From NCBI GenBank assembly GCA_004325065.1, contig PITI01000005.1, forward strand, positions 1-55,792: a stretch of 55,792 nt of DNA, given 5' to 3'. The first letter of the stretch is position 1. Every line of letters begins with the position of its first letter. Shown here piece after piece: positions 24,851 through 36,700 of the stretch. This DNA is from Hamiltosporidium magnivora. Taxonomy: Eukaryota; Microsporidia; Dubosqiidae. The position numbers were made by a program, and so were the translations under genes. The notes under the pieces are model-generated. The model ran no database searches. It was not told the DNA's origin and was given only the letters and a program-made list of their open reading frames with translations.

Positions 24851-26060
24851 TGGTGTAAAAATTCTGAATTGAATAATTTTTTTTGTGAAACAAGCAAATT
24901 CAATTAGCTTTCATTTTGGCTCGGTATCAGAATATATCGTGGATCACTTTATCGTTGCAAATAAATAGCAAAAAATATTTTAAGTGATGATAAGACAACA
25001 TTACAAACATCCATAAAAAGTTACAGTGCTAATATGTTTGAATTATTAGACAATATATTTTCTTTTCATTTGCATCCATAATTTATTTTCCTTTTTTTTA
25101 GAAAAAATAAAATCGCGTAAAAAATTTTATAAATATATACAGCAAATCAAACCTACGAAAATTTTTAGTTTATATGATTTAAGTAGTTATAATCCGAGCT
25201 CTCTGTTTATATATTTATGATTTACTTAACAAGTGATTTCATACTATAATTTCGGTTAAAATTTATACTGAATATATTAAAATTCCAATCGTTTATTTTA
25301 TGCAATGTTCAAACATCAAGTAAGCAAAAAATAGAAACGTTACACCAGTTCCAATTTTTATAAGATTTTAAACAATTTCAAAGCTCGATTTTCTAATTTT
25401 TTTCAAACAGACGTATTAGAGCTTACATTTGTGACGAATTTGAATTTATTAGAAGCATTTTATCACCACCGGATGATAGATTTTTGATATTTATTGTATT
25501 TATAGAGAGAAATAAACCAACATAAACATACGAAGTATATTAAATGCTCAAAAAGCAATCTTTGCTTAAAAAGCCCAAAAAAAATATGCATATCAGAGAA
25601 ATATATTATGACAAGGTTTGACCAAATTTTATTTGAAATTGTTTTTAGAGTTTTTTTTTGAAACCATTTAAACCAATATACGACACGATAGTGATAACTA
25701 TAGTTAATTATCTTAAAGAACTTAATATTTCAAAATGAGTATAAAATTTCGATTGCAAAAATAGCTTTATCATAAGTATAAATATATGTTAATAGAACTT
25801 ACGGAAAACTAAGGAAATCCCAAATTATTAGAATCAATACATTTATTCAGTGATCAAATACGATTAAAAATAGAAAACTTTTATGCTAATATATTATATA
25901 GGTGTTACGGGCAATTCAAATAATTAGGTATTATGTATAATGCCCGAGGCAAATTGGAATTTAAGAAATTTTTTATGTCATTAAAAAAATCCGACATATT
26001 AATAATAAAAAAATTTTCAGAAAGAAACATATAACCTAGCTTAAAATCTCTAATTTAATA
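24851..26060. other. AT-rich spacer, nothing recognised
   Basis: No coding signal or repeat copy is readable here on either strand. Confidence 0.5.
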
Positions 26061-26440
26061 TACGCAACCTTTAAAAAGTTGACGGGAGAGTGTTAGTCTT
26101 ATATTTCGATAGAGGCTGCACCAGTGCAAGAAACATTATGGTATTTGTTCTTGACATAACAGATACTTTTAGATTATTGAGCATTAAAAATAGAATCTTG
26201 TTTTGGGTTTGCGCGAGGAACCAATCTACAATATGTAGTGCAAACTTTTTTTTATTTTGAAGAAATTCCAAAGGACGTCAGCTATTAAGTGAATGTGCAA
26301 GAGTGTTATTTAAGACCGCCTGCGAAGGTTAGATCGATAGATTTTAAAACTGAATGGTATCTGATAACTGTAAAAGCTATAAAATAAGGGCTTTGTGCCT
26401 CGAATTTCACAGAAGGAAACTGTTCTAATAATGTAAACCG
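26061..26440 (-). other. GC-richer island with a possible coding relic
   Basis: Base composition is above that of the flanks. On the minus strand 26071-26271 is open for 66 codons (LHIVDWFLAQTQNKILFLML and NNLKVSVMSRTN). The composition is protein-like, with an upstream continuation (VLNNTLAHSLNS) interrupted by a stop. There is no ATG start. I cannot name a family; it is probably a fragment of a decayed mobile-element or repeated gene. Confidence 0.25.
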
Positions 26441-27709
26441 TATAGGAATAAATGTTTTTCAAATGTAAATGTTTTTCGTTATAAGTACTTTTTTTCTATA
26501 ATGTTTTTACTTTAGTAATATTTCTTCTTATTTTTGTATATAATATAATAATTATATTAAAATTCTCAAATAACCCAATATTTTTGGCATTATAATAATG
26601 ATAATGCCCAATTTTTTAATTTTCCCGTAACATATATATTGCTTTTATTCTGAAATATTTATTTCTTTTATATGAATAATTCAGGAATCTTTTTGTGTTA
26701 TTAAACTAGTTTATCTTAGTTTTTTTTATATATGAAAATGTATTTTTAGATGACCGTTGCCTAAACAGATTATGACATTCTGACCAGGTATTAAATTGAC
26801 ATATTATTTTCAGGTAAAATCCGTGTGAAAATACATCTTGAATGGTTTACTACATTGAAATATTTTGAAGTGAGTTAAGATTTAGGCTCTTAATAAGAAA
26901 AAAACCTTTTGAAAATCAAATAAAAAGCCTAAACTATGAAAAACAAAATCGATTTGGATCAGCAAATTTCCATTATAATATCTTTAGAATTATATATTTT
27001 TGCCAACAAAAAAATTCTAGCACTATTTGTCACTGATTTTTTTTGATTCTATTTATTATAAAGACCCGGGTTGCAGTATAGCTGTTGTGCATATTTTTGG
27101 ATGCTAAACCAAGTGTCATTTGTTTGAGATATTATAGTTTTGGAAGAAAGTTTCAAGAATATAACAAGCAATTTAAAAAATACAAGTCATACGATTGGAA
27201 CTGTTGGTTAGTAATATGTAAAGTGCAATCCGAGTTAATTTGTATCAATATATATTTTTTATCCTTTTCTAATCTATGATGAACGGTTTCTAAACACATA
27301 GAATTCTAGTTTAAACATATAAAATGTGAATTTCAAGATCACAACATATTAGCCTTATCCATATTTAATTTTTCATTGTAAGACAAAAGAAAAACTATAA
27401 ATTTGATATTCTCGAATACGTTCAAGCGATAATTAAAATATTTTTATGGTTTTCGTTGCTTATGATCTTTTTTATTATAAACATAAAGGTTTATGGATAA
27501 TTAGATTGTGGTTGATTTTGATGTAATAATGTGAAGTAAATCAAAACTAAAATATAAAAATGTGACAAGTACTATTATAAAATATATAATCTTTTACAAA
27601 AACATGCATCTTAACTTTATTTATTTATTTTTTATTTGTGCTTAAAATGATAACTATTTTTGTAAACTGTTCTAAAAAAATCTTTTTTTTACTTAAAGAT
27701 TAAAATTAT
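26441..27709. other. AT-rich spacer, nothing recognised
   Basis: No supported feature. A 64-codon open frame at 27085-27279 lacks an ATG and shows no family motif. Confidence 0.45.
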
Positions 27710-28109
27710 TTGACAAATAAAAAGCAAATTAAAACTTGTATTGTCGGATATATACTTTACACAATCTTTGTCACATTCTTAAATATCTCTTTTGAAAGAA
27801 ATATGTTAAATTGTATGCCACCTACCTGCAATGAATTAGAAAAACTCAGTGACAGATATAACACCCTTAAAGATAAAGGATTATTCAATGCTGACAGAAA
27901 GCGTAGAATCTCGCTATACCGATATAATGCGTAAGAATTCTTTTTTTTTACAAAGCCAAACCGTTTTATAATTCTTTTAGAAGTTCAATAACATTTTAAT
28001 TTATATATTTTATAGAAAACTATCTTTCAAATTACTTACTTATAGCCCGAATGTATTTTTTTGGCTTTTGTTTTTCTCATTTATTTCTAAGTCATTTGTA
28101 AAAAATTGA
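27710..28109 (+). pseudogene. Small split coding region, two hydrophobic segments, start lost or non-ATG
   Basis: 27710-27934 encodes KKQIKTCIVGYILYTIFVTF, a signal-anchor-like helix, followed by a hydrophilic part with coding-like composition (NELEKLSDRYNTLKDKG, DRKRRISLYRYNA). The natural start would be at 27710, but it is TTG; the first in-frame ATG (27803) lies after the helix. The frame stops inside GTAAG. If 27931-28015 (85 bases, GTAAG...TTTTATAG, with TTTTAAT near the 3' end) is an intron, the frame continues as KLSFKLLTYSPNVFFWLLFF and ends at TGA 28107, giving about 104 residues with a second membrane helix. Introns are rare in many microsporidia. Alternatives are a chance juxtaposition or a relic of a membrane-protein family. 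No family recognised. Confidence 0.35.
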
Positions 28110-31100
28110 TATATGCGATTTTATTAGAACACATTAGAGGATAATATAAAGTTAAACAAGTCAACGAAATTATCAAATTAATTCGAATAGTTACAATAAA
28201 GGTTTTATCTTTGAAATAGAATATTATCGCACGCTATTCAAAATTATGTCTATATTGTATATTTTTGAGATTTTATATTGCCAACCTTGCTTTAAAATAT
28301 ATTTGATTTATTAAGCATTTTAAGTTTAAGTAAGATATTTTTTTCCGAAGAACAAAAATAACTTTATTTGTAAGAATATGATAAATGAATTTTCATGGAA
28401 AATAACTAAATAAGTTTAGAAATCGCTTTAAAGGTTTTAGTGAAGAAACCAAATAGGCTCATTTATTAATAATGTGGGTGTGTAACCATATTTGATCAAA
28501 AAAATATATGTTTTTCTATTTCATATCTGCTCTAATGTATCTTTAAAGATACCTTATACGAGCAAATGCTCTTATATTCAATGTATGTAAAATCGAAAAA
28601 TTTTAAAAGAACAATAAACTATAAATTTTATATTTTAATAAAATAAAAAGAAAAGGAAAACTAACAATGAATTAAGCTAAGTTTATAAAAAAATACTAAA
28701 CGATAGAAAGTTCATATATAAAAAAAAACTAATCGTTCTTTTATATAAAAACATCGGTTTTTTATGCATCACTGATTTATTAGGCGATATTTTGTAGTTT
28801 ATAATATAATTTTATCACATAAAGAAAATTAAAATTTACCTAACACCTTTTCAAAGAATATTTAGGAGCTATAATATATATGTAAAATTCTAAATTAAAA
28901 AAATCTAAAAAGTTTACCTGATAAACGTTGCAAATATTGTATTTGGTTGTTTTACAAATGTTTCGCATCTAATTTAAGATGTAGTTGCAAAGAAATATTT
29001 ATAAAACAAGCGTAAAATCAAAAAAAAACAATAAAGCTTTGTATGATTATTTTAATTATGATTGAAAATAAATATTGTTTTGCCCTTAGCGTTTCTATAC
29101 TAAGCCATAAATATATTACAAAGAAAACTAATTGATGCATATAAATATCATATTTCATTTAAGAAGTTAAAAAGCCGGTATATTTATAATATGAAAAACA
29201 CTATATGTAACTTATATAGCTTTTGTGATACATTTACTTTCTACTGTTTGTCCACCAACGTATCTCTTTGTTTAATAATTGTGGTAGAACAAATGTTTAA
29301 CGATTTTTCTAACAAACCATAACGATTTAAAATATGACTACATTTTATTTTAAAATGTGATCCAAATATAAGATTCTTACTCTCTGATATTATTTATTTT
29401 GTTTGTTTTTTCTTTATATAAAAATGTATTGAACTATAATTTTTGATTTTTTTTTTAATAATTTTAACCTAACAATCAAAGTGTACGAACGTTTGATCAT
29501 ATTTAAAAATAATATCATGAGAATTGCATTCAACATAAGTATAGATCATTATACTTTAAGAAATACAGCGCTCGTATTTTTCGAAATATATTTAATATTT
29601 GTTATATAGCATATCGAACATCATATTTTAACTAACATATTTTTAAATTCGCATTTCTACAATTTGTTGCTCGAACGCTTTGCTTTTGAAATATATCAAA
29701 AAATTTAAACAATATTAAAATATTCTAAAAATGCGAAAAACAACTTATTAAGTCTTATTTCTAATAAAATAAAAATATTATGTTATTTAAGGTAAAGTGA
29801 TTTGAGTATGATTTATATGTTTATAAATATTATATAATCTACAAATATAAATCGCATATGTTCAATAGCACTGCATTTAGCTTAGATTTAGAAGTTCTGA
29901 AATATTAAATGATTATCTTGAGATTTTTACGTATAATATCTTAAAGAATTTTTACATGTTGTGGGAAAATTTGAAATATTTTGACATAGTATAGCTCGGA
30001 ATTCTTATTTCGGATTTGCGCATTTAATAGTTCGTGCATTTTACATTTTTTTAATTTTTAATATTAGAAAAACATATAAAACCTGCCTCTTTAGATATAT
30101 TTAGACACAAAATCAACTTCTGTGATAATATAATACTTGATTTAGCTTGCTTTTTCTGAACCCGAATTGATACAGAAATTCTACCTGTTTGTTTTTATCG
30201 TTATTGTTCCTTATCTTTTACTGCGTTCGACAAGTATACGGTTCAATTTATTTCTCATGCCCTTGGGTTCCACACTTATTCTATTTAGGTAAAGATATAT
30301 ATATATTTATTACCAGCAAAATTCAAACTTACATTTTACACTAATAAATTTATTCTATATTATTCTATACAAAAGGGATGCAAAGATTATAAATTTAAAA
30401 TTAAAATAAAAAGATTAAAAATCCATAATTAAAACTTTATGCGCATCAAATAAATGGTTATGTTCTTGCAATATAAGATCAATATGCTGTCAGCATATTC
30501 AAAATAAAAAATTCTTCAATATTGTATCGAAATACTTAATCTAGGTTATGTTGTTATGTTTATAAATTTTATATTTTAAAATTTTTAACATGGTCCTAAA
30601 ACAGCCGTTCGTAACATTTTCGAAATTCTATTTCCAAGGTTGTAATATTATAAAGTACGACAACTACAAAAACATCAAATATACATAAGATTTTTATAAC
30701 TTAAATTTATCTTAACGTTTTAGTAAATTTATTCATAGATAACAAAATTCCATTTTATAAAATACATTTCTCAAATCACAATCAATCTATCGAACTTATA
30801 AACACAGCTATCAATTTTAAGGTACAATAATGCAGGCTAAATAGATTTATAAATAGCTCTAACACCATTATGTTTTTTTTTTAATTTGGATTTTGGCGTA
30901 AAAAAAACAACTTTCTACTGATTTAATAGAACCGAAAGCAACAGTGCCTTTTTCTCTTTATAACGTGGAACCTATACATTGGCTTTGTATTTGTTCTAAT
31001 TTCTAAATCTTAAAACAGTATAATTTCTATAACTTTTTCACCAAAGTCATATAGAAAACCCAAAACTTTGCGCTTGTATAAATTGCTTTACTTTGAATAT

Positions 31101-31833
31101 ACTATTTGAATTTTTGAAAAGTACAATAGATAAGTTTTAAGTTCCGTTTATTTCTTAGAGTTGGTATTCTAACTGAGCGTGCATAGAACCAGTAAGATAT
31201 TGCATTTCTGTGAAAGTAGGCGGATCTCTATATTGATTATGAACAATTTGTGTCGAAAGAACCAACAAAACAATATTTGTTTAGAATGCAAAAAAAATCC
31301 AAAAATTTTAAAAACGAATAGCTATGGGTAATCTATAGCGTGAAATATAACATCCAAAGCCCACTATAAATTTTGATAAACTTCAAAACAGTTTAAGCGC
31401 GAGGCACATGATAAATTTATATCGTTTTTTTTGAAGTTCTAAAATTGGCCGGAATGTATCAAAATCTAAAAAAGACAAAATACTTCCTAGCATATTCTCA
31501 TATTATCGTACCAATAGCTCCAGTGCTCAGAATTTTCGATTTAATTTAAGATGAAAATTTTATCATTTAAAACATCAGTATTCGGATGAAGCATCGAACT
31601 TAAATTAGAATATAGGTATCAACATAAAAAAATACAATATATTCAGAAGATAGTAAAAAAAATAAAATTAACCGTATTGCATTGTCCGACCATGGTTCTA
31701 AAATAATTGAATTTCTGCATTGTGCTATTTCCTTGCATTTATACAGGAACTCAAGTATAAATGATCGATATTCTACTATGGTATGACATTCTGAATTTTT
31801 TGTCTTGATACATTATTGGTTCAAAGGGTTTTC
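28110..31833. other. 3.7 kb AT-rich desert
   Basis: No ORF, repeat copy or RNA gene could be supported. Short A/T runs and TA dinucleotide stretches (for example near 30295) are the only visible texture. Confidence 0.5.
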
Positions 31834-32059
31834 TACCATGCCGGTAGCAGAATTGGCTTTGAGTATTCACAGCTGTCGTAAGAGGCGACTAAAAGAAACT
31901 GATCCTCCATGTTGGGGTTGGGCGTAGGGCTAACAACTCACCTTTTAAAACTACCGGTTACAAAACTCAATATGTATACAAAGCCACTGGAAAAAGACCG
32001 GTTGGCGCTATTACTAAGGAAGGCCAAGGCTCGAACAAGGCTGTAGTGCCAACGATGAA
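31834..32059 (+). repeat. Dispersed ~220 bp repeat, copy C (best preserved)
   Basis: Carries every family landmark: CATGCCGGTAGCAGAATTGG, GTCGTAAGAGGCGAC (a GTCG/CGAC hairpin), GATCCTCCATGTTGGGG, GGTTGGGCGTAGGGCTAACA followed by ACTCACC, GACCGGTTGGCGCTATTAC, and AAGGCCAAGGCTCGAACAAG. It ends around TGCCAACGATGAAGG. It is followed by ordinary AT-rich DNA with no retroelement ORF. Confidence 0.88.
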
Positions 32060-33550
32060 GGAATGAGTTAGTTCAAAAGTACTAAATGAATCTTTTTCGA
32101 ATTCCTAATTTATATATTTTATCATTTTACATTCATTTATTATGATGAATCTGTCTGTCTAACTTGCGATATATTGAATGAGTCTTTCGCCTAACATGAA
32201 TTTTGGCATATTACTTAGATAAATAGAAAGATTGTACATCTTGCAATATAGAACACAAAAAATATATTTTGAATATCTATGTATTTTAATACTTTATTTT
32301 CCACGCTAATTGTTTTAAAAATGTGTTTTATTTTATAATGCAGTTTAAAAAGTTTTTCATTAATATACACACAAAAAATATTGAAATCTTTTGATTTCTG
32401 ATATAATGTATTGCCTTATGTACGCCATAATTAGATATATAAAATTCTATTGTTTATTTCGCAATAAAATGGATTTTAAGAGTTATAGTAAGTAAACATT
32501 GATCCTACATATAGGCAATAAAGATAAGAAATTTAAGAAATTTAGAATCGATTAGGCTTATGAAATATAAAATGATATTGTTCTATTATGCACGATAACG
32601 CACCTGGATTATTATTGTATACATTTTCCTATAATAGAATTGATATCCATAGAGCCCGTATAATTTTTCTTTGGATTTTTCTAACGATTTTTATGAGTTA
32701 TTTTTCGAGAAGAATAACATCAGGAACGATAACATTATTTTTTAGTTATTTTAAATTTCAAAACTAATATAAATTTTTCTTTAGGTTTCGAATTTATTTG
32801 AAAACAAACATATAAGATCTTTAAGCATAAGTTTGGGATATTAACAATATATTGATAATGTACCTCATTAAAAAATCACATTTATATTATATTGAGTTTT
32901 GGAGTATAGCAAAAACTCAGGAATTCTTTTATTGTGTTTCTATTTGATCTAAAGTGTGGCTAAATATATATTGGTAGTACCTAATTAGTGTTTTTAAATT
33001 GTATCAAACAAATTTAAATAATATTTTAACTAGCTTTCGAATTATTTATTATTTCAAGGTAACCAGTACATTTAACGAATATCTATTATAAATATTTATT
33101 CGCTAAGATAAAACAAAATTTTGCATGATTAGATAAATTTTACAAGTTAATTAGACAATTGTTGCAATAATAAGTTATTTAGAACGTAGAAACAAAATGT
33201 GATCTTCTCATTGTACTAGAAAAAGGGTTCTTGAAGAAAAAAATCTATAGAAACAATAATTTAAATTTTATTCAAGTGAATGAATCAGTTGCATTCAATA
33301 AAATTGTCCATTTTAAATTATAAAAAAAATTCAAAAGTGTTCTAAGCGGTTTTTAATAAAAAGTGGTATATATTTTATTAAAGACCATTATATATTTTAC
33401 CTATTATACCTTACATATTTTTTAGCATATGTTTTTTAATAGCAAAACAAATGAGTTAAATACTTGCAGTATATTCTAAGCTTGGATCAGGAATTTGATT
33501 TCTCTTATCGAACTCTTGGATTGAATAAAATACTAAAATAAAAATATCTG
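32060..33550. other. AT-rich spacer between two repeat copies
   Basis: Nothing recognised. Copies C and D lie about 1.7 kb apart in the same orientation. Confidence 0.5.
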
Positions 33551-33776
33551 CATCATGTCAAGAGCAGAATTGGCTTGAAGTATTCTTTGCTTGTCGTAAG
33601 AGGTGACTAAAGGGACTGGTCCTCTATGTTGGACGTAGGCTTAACAACTCAATCTTCAAAATCACTTGTTACGAATCCAAAATAAAGAAACTAAACTACT
33701 GAAAAGAGATCGATTGGCAGTATTACTAAAGAAGAAAAAGGTCTATACAGGGCTGCAGTGCCTATGATAAAGTAAT
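33551..33776 (+). repeat. Dispersed ~220 bp repeat, copy D
   Basis: Begins CATCATGTCAAGAGCAGAAT, then TGCTTGTCGTAAGAGGTGAC, GGGACTGGTCCTCTATGTTG, GACGTAGGCTTAACAACTC, ACTTGTTACGAATCC, and CAGGGCTGCAGTGCCTATGA. The GGGTTGGG segment of copy C is shortened here. It ends near AGTAATGAGA, comparable to GGAATGAG after copy C, so the conserved unit has a similar 3' limit in both. Confidence 0.86.
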
Positions 33777-36700
33777 GAGAAGGTAAATAAAAATATCTAG
33801 CTATGCTTCTATATACTAATTTATATTTTTTGTTTGAAAACATTTTTTAGATACCATAGAAACACCTAGCGTCTAATTTAATATTTTGTTGTTCTATAAT
33901 TATTGAATTATAGCTACTGATTTGATGAAACTATAAAAGAAAACCTAAAGTGGCGTAAAACTTTGACTTAATCGGTATAATTACACCATTTATTTTTTCT
34001 ATTTCATATTTCCATTAAACTCTACTACATTTAATTTCAAAAAGTTCTTTTCTACAAATAAAAATTTGAATATAAATTTCGAATGCTTTAAGTGACTGGA
34101 TGTCAAACAAAGGTATTTTTTAAGATTGGAATATGTAAAAATTATATCCCGAATTTTTTAAAGATTTTTTGCAATCTTACAATAATTTACTGTTGTAGAA
34201 GCTATGACATATCTCGGTATTAATATCGTTTATTTTGCGATATTTTATTATTTTTCTATTGATTCTATAATTAGGTGGAGAAAGTATCACCCTTTTTAAA
34301 ACAATCTGATAGCGATAAGTTTATTAAAATAAAGTGAAAATCATTATTGCCTTTTTACTCGAATAAAAACTATAATAGATCTATAAGCTAAGACTTAATA
34401 ATACTAGTTTCAATGGATAAAATAAGCAAATAGAAAACTACCATTTTTAATCTTCGAAACTGAAGAGTAAAATATGACTAGAATGGGTGAGAGGATTCTA
34501 TAATCAGATTGAAAGATCTCTATATTAGACAAATCATGAAGCATAGCGTAGTTCATCATAAAATTTTCAAGCAAGAAAATTTTAGATACAAAATATTGTA
34601 AAAAAAGTGAATGTCTAGTATCTATATATTCTACCATTGAATATTTACTTTTTTTGAAATTATTTTAAAATCGAGGCATATTATGAACCTCTGTTTTTTA
34701 TTTCTAGAATTAGTGTCGTAATCCATACCGAACCACTGCCAATTATCTGCTCTCCTGTTAAATTTAATGCTTCGCTACATTTCCTCTCCAACCGTGGTTA
34801 GATTTTTTACTTAAGCCAGGGCTTTTGGTTTGAAAATGAGGCCTTTCCTTAACTGTAACCACATCGCCTAAATTTATTTTCTATTATCAAACTAATACCA
34901 CTGTGGCAGTTTTCTATAATTTTTTTTTGTACGCAAAGGAAATAATAATATTAACTTAAAAACCTTTCATATATTTTTTCACAATAGATATATTTAATAT
35001 CTATCGCGGATCTACTGTAAAAAGAAGCCGTGATTTTGTACACACATTAATATTTCTAACATATGGAACACCTGCCATCATTCATTGAACTCTAGCTACG
35101 CGACAGAGTAATTAAGTTTTAGCGTTTCTTGTCTTAGAACAGTCATTAAACCCCATCTCTTTACAAATTTTATAATATAACTTAATTATGTATCAAATTA
35201 TAGCTCTGAAAATATATCCGCGAGAAAGACTTTTATTTTTACTATATATTTAGAAAGTAATATAATTTCTTCTATTTGACAATTAAAATTGAATTTTGCA
35301 CAGGCATAATTTGTTTATAGAATAAAATTGGTAAAAGAAGCCCATTGTGTTATTTAATTTATGTACAATCTTGTAAAATAATTTACTTATGAAAATTTAT
35401 ATACAAAGAGATATAACTTTACTTAATTAATTGTTTGGTAAATAAAAACAGGGTGTATAGTTTATTTATTTTTCTATATCAAAATACATTTTAAAAGTCT
35501 ATTATAACTCATAAACAGGGTATGTTTAAAACAAAGACTCATTACAAGAATTTAAAATAGATTTTCTAACTGGTTGGTTCTAAGAAATAAAAAACTATTT
35601 ATTTAAAAATTTTAGATGTATCTAAGATTCGGAGTCTTTTTTTATGCTTTATAAAATTGTTTTGGATAAAATCAATGGGTATTTGCAAAAAAAATATATT
35701 TAGCTTGATGAAAAACAATTTTTTCCTCAACATTAAAAAATTGCTTTTCTTGTTAGACATTATCGTATCGATTCGTATGAATAAAATGTGTTGCAGTTAT
35801 TGTTTAAGAATGCTCCAAAAGACAAAAATATTTTTATTATTATCTTTTCAAAAAACTATAGTATAAATTTCGATGTTTTTTGATGAATTTAATACGTCTT
35901 TAGTGTTTATTATGCAGGTTTTTCAAATTTTCATATAATAATTCTTTTATAACAGAATTTGTTGGCAACAAGCCGACGTAGCTTTATATTTTAGCTTATA
36001 TTTTTGGTGAAGGAAAACAAATCGCATGTAAAGTTTTATAAATATAAAAATCTAGTTAACATTTTTTACGGCATTAATATAAAATTTTTGAACAGAAAAG
36101 AGTTTGCGATTCGTCTATTTTTTTCATCAGTTTCTATATTCATAAAAAAATCGAGTTTATAAAGTATTATGGGCATAGCAATTTTCTCTTTGTTGTTTTT
36201 TCTTCATCTTATGGTTTAATCCCTATCTGGCCCAAACTATATTTCAAACTATAAAACTATAATGAATTAATTTATTTTAAAAAACCGAACCCGTAAGTGT
36301 TAATAAATATTATACAAAATGCTTCTTAAAATCATGTCTATACCCTTAAACTAATTTTGTTTCAAATCAAAGACCCGAATCGAAAAACTGTTATTGATTG
36401 TAAGACTACCCCTTAGATCTTAAAATACAAATCATTGGGCAAATGTCATTTATTTTTTGGGATATATGTTTGAAAATAGATTTATAAGTGAATATTATAA
36501 TAGAATTATAATGTACATAACATTAAGTGTTTTTAAGCTGCATATAACAAAGTTTTGCCATGTGAGCCATAAAAACGTGTATTTCAATCTATTTAAATCA
36601 AATAAAGTCTAAAATTTCAATCGAATATTAGCGAAAAAATGTGCTTATAATAGACTTAAGCCTTTAATTACGTTAATTTTAAATCTAAAATTTGAAAATA

